Translations under genes and position numbers: made by a program
Shown here: positions 44,121 through 51,975 of the stretch, piece after piece
Position numbering within the stretch: the first letter of the stretch is position 1
Layout: each line of letters starts with the position of its first letter
Origin: Rhodospirillaceae bacterium
GTDB lineage: Bacteria > Pseudomonadota > Alphaproteobacteria > Dongiales > Dongiaceae
NCBI GenBank assembly: GCA_016712715.1
Contig: JADJQM010000003.1
Coordinates: forward strand, 868,001-932,000
DNA: 64,000 nt
Direction of reading: 5' to 3'
Notes under the pieces: generated by a model
What the model was told of the DNA's origin: nothing
Database searches by the model: none
The model's input: the letters and a program-made list of their open reading frames with translations, nothing else

Positions 44121-44226
44121 CTCACCCCAACCCCTCTCCCCGCAAGCGGGGCGAGGGGCTTCGAGGCGAGGCTCGGTCGGAACTCCCTCGCCCCGCGATA
44201 GCGGGGAGAGGGTCGGGGTGAGGGGC
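44121..44226. repeat. Nested palindromic intergenic repeat between convergent genes
   Basis: Two hairpins, CCCCTCTCCCCGC-AA-GCGGGGCGAGGGG and CCCTCGCCCCGC-GATA-GCGGGGAGAGGG (each read as separate arms), lie head to head and can also pair with each other across about 105 bp (CTCACCCC at the left end, GGGGTGAG at the right). The RND gene and the SDR gene both end at its borders. CCTCTCCCCGC-type palindromes are widespread intergenic repeats in proteobacterial genomes. Here it probably also works as a two-way terminator. Only one copy is in the window. Confidence 0.85.
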
Positions 44227-44239
44227 TAAAAGCTCGATC

Positions 44240-45013
44240 TCACCAGCAGGTATAGCCGCCATCGACGACGACGACGCTGCCGGTCATGAGGCTGGCCGCT
44301 TCGCCGGCGAGGAAGAGGACGACGGAGGCGATTTCTTCGACCTCGCCGAGCCGTGCCATCGGTGTGCCGCCGATCCAGGCGTCGTACATCGCCGGCTTCG
44401 ACTTCACGAAGGCATTGAGCGGCGTGTTGATATAGGTCGGTGCCACGGCGTTGACGCGGACGCCACGGGCGCCCCATTCGGCGGCGAGCGACTTGGTTAG
44501 ATGATGCACGCCGGCCTTCGAGGCGTTGTAGAAGGCCTGTTCCTGCGGCTTGTTGACGATGAAGCCGGACATGGAGCCGATATTGATGATATTGCCCGAC
44601 TTGGCCTTCAGCATGTAATTGCCAAAGGCACGGCAGCACCAGAAGGTGCCGTTGAGGTTGACGTCGATGACATTGAGCCAATGTTCGTCCGCGACCGTCT
44701 CAGCCGGTGTCTCAGAGCGCGCGATGCCGGCATTGTTGACCAGGATGTCGATCTTGCCGTAGCGCTTCACCACATCGTCGGCGACCTTGTTGACCTCGGC
44801 CGTCTTGGTGACGTCCATCTGGACCACGTCGACCTCGAAGCCCTTCTTCTTCATCTCCGCCTGGCCTTCGGCAGCGACCTTGAGATCGTTATCGGCGATG
44901 ATGACCTTGGCGCCGGCTTCCGCCAGCGCTTCGACGCAAGCGAGGCCGATGGCACGGCCGCCACCGGTCACCAGGGCCACGCGATTGTCGAGTTTGAATT
45001 TGTTGAGATACAT
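44240..45013 (-). CDS. SDR polyol dehydrogenase, galactitol/arabinitol dehydrogenase-like
   Basis: A 257-residue classical short-chain dehydrogenase. Cofactor motif TGGGRAIG (residues 16-23) deviates from TGxxxGIG by Ala. It also carries NNAGIA and the catalytic Ser in INIGSMSGFIVNKPQ, with Tyr-x3-Lys in FYNASKAGVHHL. The interior NVIDVNLNGTFWCCRAFG and the end DGGYTCW resemble the R. sphaeroides galactitol dehydrogenase group. It is the last gene of the polyol operon, 47 bp after smoS. NAD-dependent oxidation of a hexitol or pentitol is the likely activity. Confidence 0.85.
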   Translation of the reverse strand: MYLNKFKLDNRVALVTGGGRAIGLACVEALAEAGAKVIIADNDLKVAAEGQAEMKKKGFEVDVVQMDVTKTAEVNKVADDVVKRYGKIDILVNNAGIARSETPAETVADEHWLNVIDVNLNGTFWCCRAFGNYMLKAKSGNIINIGSMSGFIVNKPQEQAFYNASKAGVHHLTKSLAAEWGARGVRVNAVAPTYINTPLNAFVKSKPAMYDAWIGGTPMARLGEVEEIASVVLFLAGEAASLMTGSVVVVDGGYTCW

Positions 45014-45060
45014 CTTGCTTCTCTCTATTCCTAATGGAGCCGCGCCGCTTCAGCCGCGCG

Positions 45061-45846
45061 TCAGCTCATCCAATTACCGCCATCGACATTGAGGGTCTGG
45101 GCGACGATGTAATCCGCATCCGCCGAGGCCAGGAACACAGCAGCACCGGTATGATCCTCCGGCGTGCCCATGCGGCCCAGCGGTACCGCTTCCCCGACCA
45201 GGCGTTTCTTTTCTCCCAGGGGTCGTTTTTCATATTTGGCGAACAGCGCATCAACTTGTTCCCACATCGGCGTATCAACCACGCCGGGCGCAATGCCGTT
45301 CACATTGATTTTGTGCTTGATGAGATCGAGACCAGCGGACTGCGTGAGGCTGATGACAGCGGCCTTTGTGGCGCAATAGACCGAGACCAGCGCCTCGCCA
45401 CGTCGCCCGGCCTGGCTTGCCATATTGATGATCTTGCCACCGCGATTGGGCGTGACCAGATTCTGGGCCATCATCTGCTGTGCCACGGCTTGCAGCGTGA
45501 AGAACAGGCCCTTGGTGTTGACGTTAAACTGCAGATCCCAGCTCTTCTCCGTCACATCGACGATCGGGGCGAGATCGAACACGGCGGCATTGTTGACCAG
45601 GATATCGATGCCACCGGCCTTGGCCACGACCTCGTCGACCATGGCCTTGATTGAGTCCATCCTGGTCACGTCGAGCGATACCGCAAAGGCCTTGCCGTTC
45701 AATTTCGTCGCCAGTGCCTCGCCATCGGTGACAGCCAGATCAGCGATAGCGACGGTGGCGCCTTCCGCGACATAGCGTTCGACGATGGCGGCACCGATGC
45801 CACGGGCACCGCCGGTCACGATGGCGACTTTATCGGCGAGTTTCAC
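45061..45846 (-). CDS. smoS: Sorbitol dehydrogenase, SmoS type
   Basis: A 261-residue short-chain dehydrogenase. Cofactor motif TGGARGIG (residues 11-18), NNAAVFDLAPIVDVT, catalytic Ser in INMASQAGRRGEA, Tyr and Lys in VYCATKAAVISLTQSAGL, and the C-terminal ADYIVAQTLNVDGGNWMS. These stretches match the SmoS sorbitol (glucitol) dehydrogenase of R. sphaeroides as I recall it. The enzyme oxidises D-sorbitol to D-fructose and galactitol to tagatose. Its start overlaps the stop of the ABC ATPase gene by 4 bp, so uptake and oxidation are coupled in one transcript. Confidence 0.92.
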   Translation of the reverse strand: MKLADKVAIVTGGARGIGAAIVERYVAEGATVAIADLAVTDGEALATKLNGKAFAVSLDVTRMDSIKAMVDEVVAKAGGIDILVNNAAVFDLAPIVDVTEKSWDLQFNVNTKGLFFTLQAVAQQMMAQNLVTPNRGGKIINMASQAGRRGEALVSVYCATKAAVISLTQSAGLDLIKHKINVNGIAPGVVDTPMWEQVDALFAKYEKRPLGEKKRLVGEAVPLGRMGTPEDHTGAAVFLASADADYIVAQTLNVDGGNWMS

Positions 45847-46847
45847 GAGCGGAGAGCCTTTCCCTCTTTGTCGAAGCGATGGAGACGCGTGGGATCCGGG
45901 GCAAGACCGATATTTTCACCGACCTGGACATGCATCTCGCCCGGGCAGCGGGCGGTCAGCGTGCCTATCTCCGGCACGTCGACATAGAGGAAGGTATCTG
46001 AACCCAGATGCTCGGCCACCGCGACGCGGCCGGCCCAACCATGGCCATCGCGGTTGACCACCACATGTTCCGGCCGGATGCCGATGGTGGCGGCACCCTG
46101 TGCCTCGGCCAGCTGTCCGGCGATGAGGTTCATTTTGGGCGAACCGATGAAGCCAGCCACGAACAGATTGTCCGGTCGCTCATAGAGCTCCAGCGGCGAG
46201 CCAAATTGCTCGATCTTGCCGGCGTTGAGCACGACGATCTTGTCGGCCATGGTCATCGCCTCGACCTGGTCATGGGTGACATAGATCGCGGTCGTCGCCA
46301 ATTGCCGCTGCAGGCGCGTCACCTCAAGCCGCATCTGTACGCGCAGGGCGGCATCAAGATTCGAGAGCGGCTCGTCGAACAGAAAGGCCTTGGGTTCGCG
46401 CACGATGGCACGGCCGATGGCGACGCGCTGGCGCTGGCCGCCGGAAAGATCGCGCGGCTTGCGTTCGAGATACGGGGTCAGATTGAGGATGGCCGCCGCA
46501 CTCTCGACCTTGCGGTTGATCTCGTCCTTGGGCAGACCCGCCATCTTGAGGCCGAAGGCGATGTTGCCGCGCACACTCATATGCGGATAGAGCGCATATG
46601 ACTGGAACACCATGGAGAGGCCGCGCTTTGCCGGGGGCACGCCGACCACGTTGACGCCGTCGATGAGGATGCGGCCGTCGCTGACGTCTTCCAGCCCTGC
46701 GATCATGCGGAGCAAAGTCGTCTTGCCGCAACCGGATGGACCGACGAAGACGACGAAGGATCCATCTGCGATCTCGAGGTCAGCGCCTTGGATGATCTCA
46801 TGCGCGCCGAAGGATTTCCGCACGCCGTCGAGGGTGATGCTGCCCAT
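45843..46847 (-). CDS. smoK: Polyol ABC transporter ATP-binding protein (UgpC/MalK type)
   Basis: A 334-residue ATPase. Walker A GPSGCGKTTLLRM (about residues 36-48), Q-loop FQSYALYPHMSVRGNIAFG, signature DLSGGQRQRVAIGRAI, Walker B AFLFDEPLSNLDA, and switch YVTHDQVEAMTMAD. It is followed by a TOBE regulatory domain (GIRPEHVVVN). ATG 46847 has AAGGGAA before it. It powers the two-permease sorbitol/mannitol importer encoded upstream. The smo symbol is by operon and family resemblance. Confidence 0.9.
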   Translation of the reverse strand: MGSITLDGVRKSFGAHEIIQGADLEIADGSFVVFVGPSGCGKTTLLRMIAGLEDVSDGRILIDGVNVVGVPPAKRGLSMVFQSYALYPHMSVRGNIAFGLKMAGLPKDEINRKVESAAAILNLTPYLERKPRDLSGGQRQRVAIGRAIVREPKAFLFDEPLSNLDAALRVQMRLEVTRLQRQLATTAIYVTHDQVEAMTMADKIVVLNAGKIEQFGSPLELYERPDNLFVAGFIGSPKMNLIAGQLAEAQGAATIGIRPEHVVVNRDGHGWAGRVAVAEHLGSDTFLYVDVPEIGTLTARCPGEMHVQVGENIGLAPDPTRLHRFDKEGKALRS

Positions 46848-46872
46848 GCTTAGATTCCCTTGATTGGCGTGA

Positions 46873-47703
46873 TCATTTGACCGCTCCGAAGGTGAGGCCC
46901 CGGACGAGCTGCTTCTGGCTGAACCAGCCGAGAACAAGAATGGGGGCGATGGCCAGGGTCGAGGCCGCCGAGAGCTTTGCCCAGAACAACCCTTCCGGAC
47001 TGGAATAGGAGGCGATGAAGACCGTGAGCGGTGCCGCTTCCGAGGTGGTAAGGTTCAGCGTCCAGAACGCCTCGTTCCAGGCCAGGATGACGTTGAGCAG
47101 GACGGTGGAGGCGATGCCGGGCACCGCCATCGGCGCCAGCACGAAGACGATCTCGCGCCACAGGGTGGCGCCGTCCATGCGCGCGGCTTCCAGGATATCC
47201 TTGGGGATTTCCTTGAAATAGCTGAACAGCATCCAGATCACGATCGGCAGGTTGCCGAGGCACAACATGAAGATGAGACCGGAGCGTGTATCGAGCAGGC
47301 CGAAATCGCGGAAGATGAGATAGATCGGCACCAGCACGCCCACCGGCGGCAGCATCTTGGTGGACAGCATCCACAGCAATATGTCCTTGGTGCGATGGCT
47401 GGGTGCAAATGCCATCGCCCAAGCGGCCGGGACCGCAATCAGCATGGCGATAAGCGTGGAACCGCCGGCAATGATGATCGAGTTCATCGCGTGGTGGAAA
47501 TAGTCGCTGCGCTCCTGCACCGTCGCATAGTTCTCCGTGGTCCAGTCGAAGAACAGGAAACTGGGCGGAATGGAGAAGGCGTCGAGCTCTGTCTTGAAGC
47601 TGGTCAGCACCATCCACAAGATTGGGAAGAAGATAATGAAACCGACAATCCAGGCGGCGGCCGTGTTGACGATCTTGCGCTGGGTGGAGACTTGCCGTGC
47701 CAT
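46873..47703 (-). CDS. smoG: Polyol ABC transporter permease, second (MalG type)
   Basis: A 276-residue permease with six helices (AAAWIVGFIIFFPILWMVLT, SIIIAGGSTLIAMLIAVPAAW, PVGVLVPIYLIFRDFGLL, and others). The cytoplasmic ATPase-contact loop is EAARMDGATLWREIVFVLAP (EAA motif). The N-terminal region before helix 1 is short and basic. ATG 47703 has GGAGG 9 bases upstream and lies 4 bp after the partner permease. It forms the translocation pore with the first permease. Confidence 0.9.
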   Translation of the reverse strand: MARQVSTQRKIVNTAAAWIVGFIIFFPILWMVLTSFKTELDAFSIPPSFLFFDWTTENYATVQERSDYFHHAMNSIIIAGGSTLIAMLIAVPAAWAMAFAPSHRTKDILLWMLSTKMLPPVGVLVPIYLIFRDFGLLDTRSGLIFMLCLGNLPIVIWMLFSYFKEIPKDILEAARMDGATLWREIVFVLAPMAVPGIASTVLLNVILAWNEAFWTLNLTTSEAAPLTVFIASYSSPEGLFWAKLSAASTLAIAPILVLGWFSQKQLVRGLTFGAVK

Positions 47704-47707
47704 GATC

Positions 47708-48580
47708 TCAAGCCTCCAGGTTCCGGCCGACGATGCGGACCAGGAAGAATGCCAGGATGTTGGCAATCACCACCGCGATGAGGCCGCCGGCCGAGGCGCC
47801 GCCGACATCGTATTGGATAAGCGCCTTGGAATAGATCAGGAAGGCGATGTTGGTGGTCTGCAGGCCTGGCCCACCGCCGGTGGTCACGAAGATCTCGGCA
47901 AAGACGGTGAGCAGGAAGATGGTCTCGATGAGAATCACCACCGTGATCGGGCGCGCGAGATGCGGCAGCGTGATGTAGAAGAAGATCGAGAGGGCGCCGG
48001 CCCCGTCCATCACCGCTGCTTCCTTCTGCTCCTCGTCCAATGACTGAAGGGCGGTCAGCAGGATGAGCGAGGCGAAGGGCAGCCATTGCCAGGCAACGAT
48101 CAGGATCACGGCGAAGAGTGGCGCCTCGGCAAACCAGTCGATGGGCGTCATGCCAAAAAGATTGGCGATCCAGGCAAAGAGGCCCGAGACCGGGTGCATC
48201 AGCAAATTCTTCCAGACCAGCGCACTCACCGTCGGCATGACGAAGAAGGGGGCGATGACCATCAGACGCACGATGCTCTGGCCATACATGACCTGGTCCA
48301 GTAGCAAGGCCACCAACGTGCCGAGGACGATGGTGATGGCGAGAACCGAGCCCACCAGGATGAGGGTGTTCTTGAGCGAGGCAAAAAAGGCAGGCTCAGT
48401 CAGGAAATAATAGTAGTTCTCGAACCAGACGAACGTCTCCATGCCCGGATTCAAGAGATTGTAGTTGAGCGTCGAGAAATAGATCGTCATCGCCAGCGGG
48501 ACGATCATCCAGAACAGCAGCAGGGCCACTGCCGGGGTGAGCAGGATGCGGCCGACGGTCTTGGTCTGTTGTGTGGCCAT
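47708..48580 (-). CDS. smoF: Polyol ABC transporter permease, first (MalF type)
   Basis: A 290-residue permease with six helices (LLTPAVALLLFWMIVPLAMT, LILVGSVLAITIVLGTLVAL, LMVIAPFFVMPTVSALVWK, ITVVILIETIFLLTVFAEIF). The ATPase-contact loop is EAAVMDGAGALSIFFYITLP. Two adjacent ATG codons are available. The second (48580) has GGAGG at the better 5-base spacing. It follows the binding-protein gene after a 190-bp gap that holds two strong hairpins. Confidence 0.9.
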   Translation of the reverse strand: MATQQTKTVGRILLTPAVALLLFWMIVPLAMTIYFSTLNYNLLNPGMETFVWFENYYYFLTEPAFFASLKNTLILVGSVLAITIVLGTLVALLLDQVMYGQSIVRLMVIAPFFVMPTVSALVWKNLLMHPVSGLFAWIANLFGMTPIDWFAEAPLFAVILIVAWQWLPFASLILLTALQSLDEEQKEAAVMDGAGALSIFFYITLPHLARPITVVILIETIFLLTVFAEIFVTTGGGPGLQTTNIAFLIYSKALIQYDVGGASAGGLIAVVIANILAFFLVRIVGRNLEA

Positions 48581-48629
48581 CATGTCCTCCGGCCCATCGG
48601 CCCTGGAAAACGTTCCGGGCAGGAAGGGT

Positions 48630-48659
48630 GCCATCGGTTCCCAGGGGGAAACCGATGGC
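48630..48659 (-). repeat. Intercistronic hairpin 1 between smoE and smoF
   Basis: GCCATCGGTT (48630-48639) pairs perfectly with AACCGATGGC (48650-48659) around a 10-base loop. No T-run follows on the transcribed strand. It probably protects or attenuates the message after the binding-protein gene. Confidence 0.65.
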
Positions 48660-48718
48660 TGCAGTTAGTCGGGACTAGGAATACGCAGATATTGGGGCGG
48701 TCACCATCTACTGCCGTC

Positions 48719-48745
48719 CACCTGCGATGGGAGCCATCGCAGGTG
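48719..48745 (-). repeat. Intercistronic hairpin 2 between smoE and smoF
   Basis: CACCTGCGATGG (48719-48730) pairs perfectly with CCATCGCAGGTG (48734-48745) around a 3-base loop, 25 bp past the binding-protein stop. A 12-bp stem this close to the stop is a strong candidate for a 3' mRNA stabiliser or partial terminator. Confidence 0.7.
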
Positions 48746-48770
48746 CCCGACATCAGATCCCGTCGTCAGA

Positions 48771-50081
48771 TCATTTGATATAACCGGCACGAGTCATTTC
48801 CCGTTCCGTCGCAGCCTGCGCGGCGGCGAGCGCCTCGTCGACCGTCATGTTGCCGGAGAGGGCAGCGGCAAACTGCTGGCCCACGGCGGTGCCAAGTCCC
48901 TGGAACTCCGGAATGGCGGCGTATTGCACGCCGACATAGGGCACCGGCTTCACCGTCGGATGATCGGGATCGGCAGAATTGATCGAATCGATGGTCGGCT
49001 TGGCGAAAGGTGCCGCCTTCAGATATTCCGGGTTGCTGTAGAGCGAGGTGCGGGTGCCTGGCGGCACGTTGGCCCAGCCTTCCTTGGAGGCGACGAGCTC
49101 GGTATAGGCCTTGCTGGTCGCCCAGGAGATGAATTTCTCCGCTGCTTCAACCTTCTGCGAGCCGGCCGGGATGGCAAGGCTCCAGGCCCACAGCCAGTTG
49201 GCGTTCTTGCCGAGACCCTTGTTCGGCGCGAGCGCAAAGCCGACCTTGTCGGCAACCTTCGATTCCTTCGGGTTGGTGACGAAGGAAGCGGCCACCGTCG
49301 CATCGATCCACATGCCGCATTTGCCGGCATTGAACAAGGCGAGGTTTTCGTTGAAGCCGTTCGAGCTGGCGCCCGGAGGACCGGATTCGTTCATCAGATT
49401 GACATAGGTGGTGAGCGTGTCCTTCCATTCCGGGCTGTCGAACTGCGGGTGCCACTGTTCGTCGAACCAGCGCGCGCCGAAGGAGTTCGACATGGCAGTC
49501 AGGAACGCCATGTTCTCGCCCCAGCCGGCCTTGCCGCGCAGGCACACGCCATAGGTCTCGGTCGTCTTGTCGGTCATCTTCTTCGCCGCATCGACGATGA
49601 AATCCCAGGTCGGCTGCTCCGGCATCTGCAAGCCGGCCTTTTCCATCAGGTGGGTGCGGTACATGACCATCGAACTCTCGCCGTAGAAGGGCGCCGCATA
49701 AAGCTTGCCGCCCACCGAGAGTGCCGCGCGGATCTTGGGCAGCAGGTCGTCGACGTCATAGTCGGCGCCCAGATTGTCGAGCGCGACCAGCCATTCCTTA
49801 CCGGCCCAGATCGGCACTTCATAGGTGCCGATGGTGAGCACGTCGAACTGCCCGCCTTTGGTGGCGATGTCGGTCGTCACTTTCTGGCGCAGCACATTCT
49901 CCTCAAGCGTCACCCATTTGACCTCGATATCCGGATTGGCCTTGGTGAATTCCTCGGTCAGGCCCTGCATGCGGATCATGTCGCCATTATTGACCGTGGC
50001 GATGGTGAGCGTTTCGGCAAAAGCAGTGCTGGTCGCAAACAGCGACGCGGCCCCCATGAGGGCTGCAAGCATCTTGTTCAT
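48771..50081 (-). CDS. smoE: Polyol ABC transporter substrate-binding protein
   Basis: A 436-residue exported protein: signal peptide MNKMLAALMGAASLFATSTA then FAE, with cleavage near residue 22, and an extracellular solute-binding family 1 fold (LTIATVNNGDMIRMQGLTEE, VLTIGTYEVPIWAGKEWL, YAAPFYGESSMVMYRTHLME, GKCGMWIDATVAASF). The end, AAQAATEREMTRAGYIK, is common in mannitol/sorbitol binding proteins. ATG 50081 was chosen because GGGAGG lies 6 bases upstream; the ATG two codons earlier has no spacing. Transcription probably starts at the TTGACA promoter at 50154-50159, under twin operators. Confidence 0.9.
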   Translation of the reverse strand: MNKMLAALMGAASLFATSTAFAETLTIATVNNGDMIRMQGLTEEFTKANPDIEVKWVTLEENVLRQKVTTDIATKGGQFDVLTIGTYEVPIWAGKEWLVALDNLGADYDVDDLLPKIRAALSVGGKLYAAPFYGESSMVMYRTHLMEKAGLQMPEQPTWDFIVDAAKKMTDKTTETYGVCLRGKAGWGENMAFLTAMSNSFGARWFDEQWHPQFDSPEWKDTLTTYVNLMNESGPPGASSNGFNENLALFNAGKCGMWIDATVAASFVTNPKESKVADKVGFALAPNKGLGKNANWLWAWSLAIPAGSQKVEAAEKFISWATSKAYTELVASKEGWANVPPGTRTSLYSNPEYLKAAPFAKPTIDSINSADPDHPTVKPVPYVGVQYAAIPEFQGLGTAVGQQFAAALSGNMTVDEALAAAQAATEREMTRAGYIK

Positions 50082-50104
50082 TTTCATCCTCCCAGATCCT
50101 ATCG

Positions 50105-50159
50105 TGAGCATATGCTCCGATATTGAGCATATGCTCACACCACAACCAAGCCTTGTCAA
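50105..50159 (-). promoter_or_regulatory. smo promoter with twin palindromic operators
   Basis: The reverse strand has a perfect TTGACA (50154-50159). Downstream of it lie two copies of a palindrome: TGAGCATATGCTCA (50124-50137, perfect over 14 bp) and TGAGCATATGCTC (50105-50117). Their centres are 19 bp apart, about two helical turns, so both face the same side of the DNA. The first copy covers the expected -10 region. The best candidate repressor is the SorC-type regulator encoded just upstream. Confidence 0.75.
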
Positions 50160-50247
50160 TGCAGATTCGATTTTGCGGCGCAGCAACCAGCACCGTTGCG
50201 GAGAATTCATCCGGAACGGGTCAGGCAGCCGGCCGCAACACGCGGGA

Positions 50248-51201
50248 TCAGCGTACGAGGAGTTGCTTGGCGGTGGTTTCGTCGGTGATGAGGCCGTTCA
50301 GCAACCGGCCTTTGAGGGCGGCGCGGATGGCGGTGATTTTGGCTGGGCCCAGGGCCGCCCCGACCGTCAATGTCTCGGCCGGAATATGGTGCGGGACCGA
50401 GGTGACGCGGCGGTTGGTGCCGCCCTCGATGACACGCCCCTCGGCATCGAAGGCCCAGGCAGTGATTTCGCCCACGGCGCCGAGGCGCATGAGTTCGAGG
50501 AGTTCTTCGCGGGTGATGAAGCCGTCGACATGGAGCTGGGCACCCTGGTCAATCTGGCCAATACCGACCAGGCGCAGATCGGCATTCTCGGCGATGCTGC
50601 GCACGCGAGTCACCGCGGCGATGCGCAGCAGCTGTTCGCGTTCCGCTTCCGACGAGACGAAGACCGGCAGCGGCATCGGGTAGTGCCGCGCCTTGGTGAG
50701 ATCGGCAAGCCGCGCCACCGTGTCGAAGAAGCTCGCCGAGCCATCGGGCGAGATGTTGCCGACCAGCGACACCACCTGATGGTTGGGGCAATCCATGGGG
50801 GCGATCTGCTCGACCGCGGCACGCATCACGCGACCGGTGCCGATGGCGATGATGGTGGGCTTCTCGGCGCGCAGCGTCTGCTCAAGAAGCGCCGCCGCCC
50901 TTTCGGCCAATCCAGCCAAATTAGCCGGATTGGCGGGATCGCTCGGCGCCACCTCGCAATAGCGCAGGCCGAAGACATCCTTGAGGCGCTTGGCGAGTTC
51001 CATGCAGGCGGCGATGGGATGCTCCAGACGGAAGGTTATCAGCCGTTCCGAGAGGCAGAGCGAGACCAGGCGCTGCGCGGTCGCCCGCGACACGCTCAGC
51101 TTCTTCGCGATCTCGTCCTGGGTATGGCCGGCGATGTAATAGAGCCAGCCGGCGCGGGCGGCATCATCGAGACGGGATCTGTCGCTGTCGCTGGCTGCCA
51201 T
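50248..51201 (-). CDS. SorC/DeoR-type sugar-binding transcriptional regulator
   Basis: A 317-residue regulator: N-terminal helix-turn-helix (AGHTQDEIAKKLSVSRATAQ, residues about 22-45) and a C-terminal sugar-binding domain (IIAIGTGRVMRAAVEQIAPM, VSLVGNISPDGSASFFD, PMPLPVFVSSEAEREQLL, GAVGEITAWAFDAEG). This is the SorC family, whose members bind a sugar phosphate or polyol to release their operator. It lies between the HAD phosphatase gene (4-bp gap) and the binding-protein gene, and is the likely reader of the twin TGAGCATATGCTCA sites. Confidence 0.9.
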   Translation of the reverse strand: MAASDSDRSRLDDAARAGWLYYIAGHTQDEIAKKLSVSRATAQRLVSLCLSERLITFRLEHPIAACMELAKRLKDVFGLRYCEVAPSDPANPANLAGLAERAAALLEQTLRAEKPTIIAIGTGRVMRAAVEQIAPMDCPNHQVVSLVGNISPDGSASFFDTVARLADLTKARHYPMPLPVFVSSEAEREQLLRIAAVTRVRSIAENADLRLVGIGQIDQGAQLHVDGFITREELLELMRLGAVGEITAWAFDAEGRVIEGGTNRRVTSVPHHIPAETLTVGAALGPAKITAIRAALKGRLLNGLITDETTAKQLLVR

Positions 51202-51205
51202 GATT

Positions 51206-51898
51206 CTAGCCGGCGACGCTGGGGGCGATGAACAGCGCCTGTTCGATATCGCGCATGTGCTGGAACACTCGGTCTGCGCCGGCTGCGCGCAACAGGGCAG
51301 CGCCATCGCGATCCACATAGTGGCTGCCCCCGACAAAACCCCCCACTGTCATCCCCGCGGCCTTCCCGGCTTCCACGCCACTGATACTGTCTTCGATCAC
51401 CAGGCTGCGCGCGGCTTCGGCCTTCATCTCGCGGGCCGCGAGCAGAAACAGATCCGGTGCCGGTTTGGCGCGCGCCACGCTGGCGGCGCTGAACACGCGC
51501 TCCTCGAAGTAGGGGGAAAGGCCAGCGAGATTCAAGGAGAAACTGATACGCTCAGGATCGCTCGATGAAGCCAGGCAATAAGTCCAGGGCAATCGTTGCA
51601 GCAGCTTCTCAACATCGGGGATGGCGCGCAGTCCATCTTCGAACGCAGCGCGGATCATCTGCCGCAGTTCGGTCACGAACAGCGGTGGCATCGGTCGACC
51701 GAGCGCCGCCTGGTAATGCCGCGCCACCTCGTCAATGCTGCGGCCGAGAAAACGCTGCATCACCGAGGGCAGATCCAACGCGATGCCATGCTGCATGAGC
51801 TGCCGGTGCAGGCAGGCGCAGGCCAGCATTTCGCTGTCGATGAGCACGCCGTCGCAATCGAAGATGATGAGGTCGATATCTCCCATGGCGCCGATCAT
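51206..51898 (-). CDS. HAD family hydrolase of the polyol operon
   Basis: A 230-residue phosphatase-like protein of the beta-phosphoglucomutase/phosphatase subfamily. Motif I is LIIFDCDGVLIDSE (nucleophile Asp), motif II LASSSDP, motif III Lys in ARAKPAPDLFLLAA, and motif IV VIEDSISGVEAGKAAG. The cap domain lies between residues 20 and 85. ATG 51898 or 51886 could be the start. It is the first gene of the smo transcript, immediately before the SorC-type regulator. HAD genes recur in bacterial polyol clusters. Removal of a sugar-phosphate by-product is the likely job, by inference. Confidence 0.85.
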   Translation of the reverse strand: MIGAMGDIDLIIFDCDGVLIDSEMLACACLHRQLMQHGIALDLPSVMQRFLGRSIDEVARHYQAALGRPMPPLFVTELRQMIRAAFEDGLRAIPDVEKLLQRLPWTYCLASSSDPERISFSLNLAGLSPYFEERVFSAASVARAKPAPDLFLLAAREMKAEAARSLVIEDSISGVEAGKAAGMTVGGFVGGSHYVDRDGAALLRAAGADRVFQHMRDIEQALFIAPSVAG

Positions 51899-51960
51899 AT
51901 CCACAGTGTCAGGTCCGCAGGAGGGGCCGTATGGCCGGCCATGCGCCAGCACCAACATTA

Positions 51961-51970
51961 GAGCATATAC
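51961..51970 (-). promoter_or_regulatory. Possible half operator upstream of the HAD gene
   Basis: GAGCATATAC matches the left half and centre of the smo operator palindrome GAGCATATGCTC, with divergence on the right side. It lies 63 bp upstream of the HAD-SorC pair, where autoregulation by the same repressor would be expected. Confidence 0.35.
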
Positions 51971-51975
51971 CCAAT

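Noticed and set aside
48924..51231. Two long + strand frames (400 and 468 codons) opposite the polyol binding protein and regulator genes
   Set aside because: They are antisense to well-supported genes, have no family features, and would cross the twin operators and promoter of the operon.
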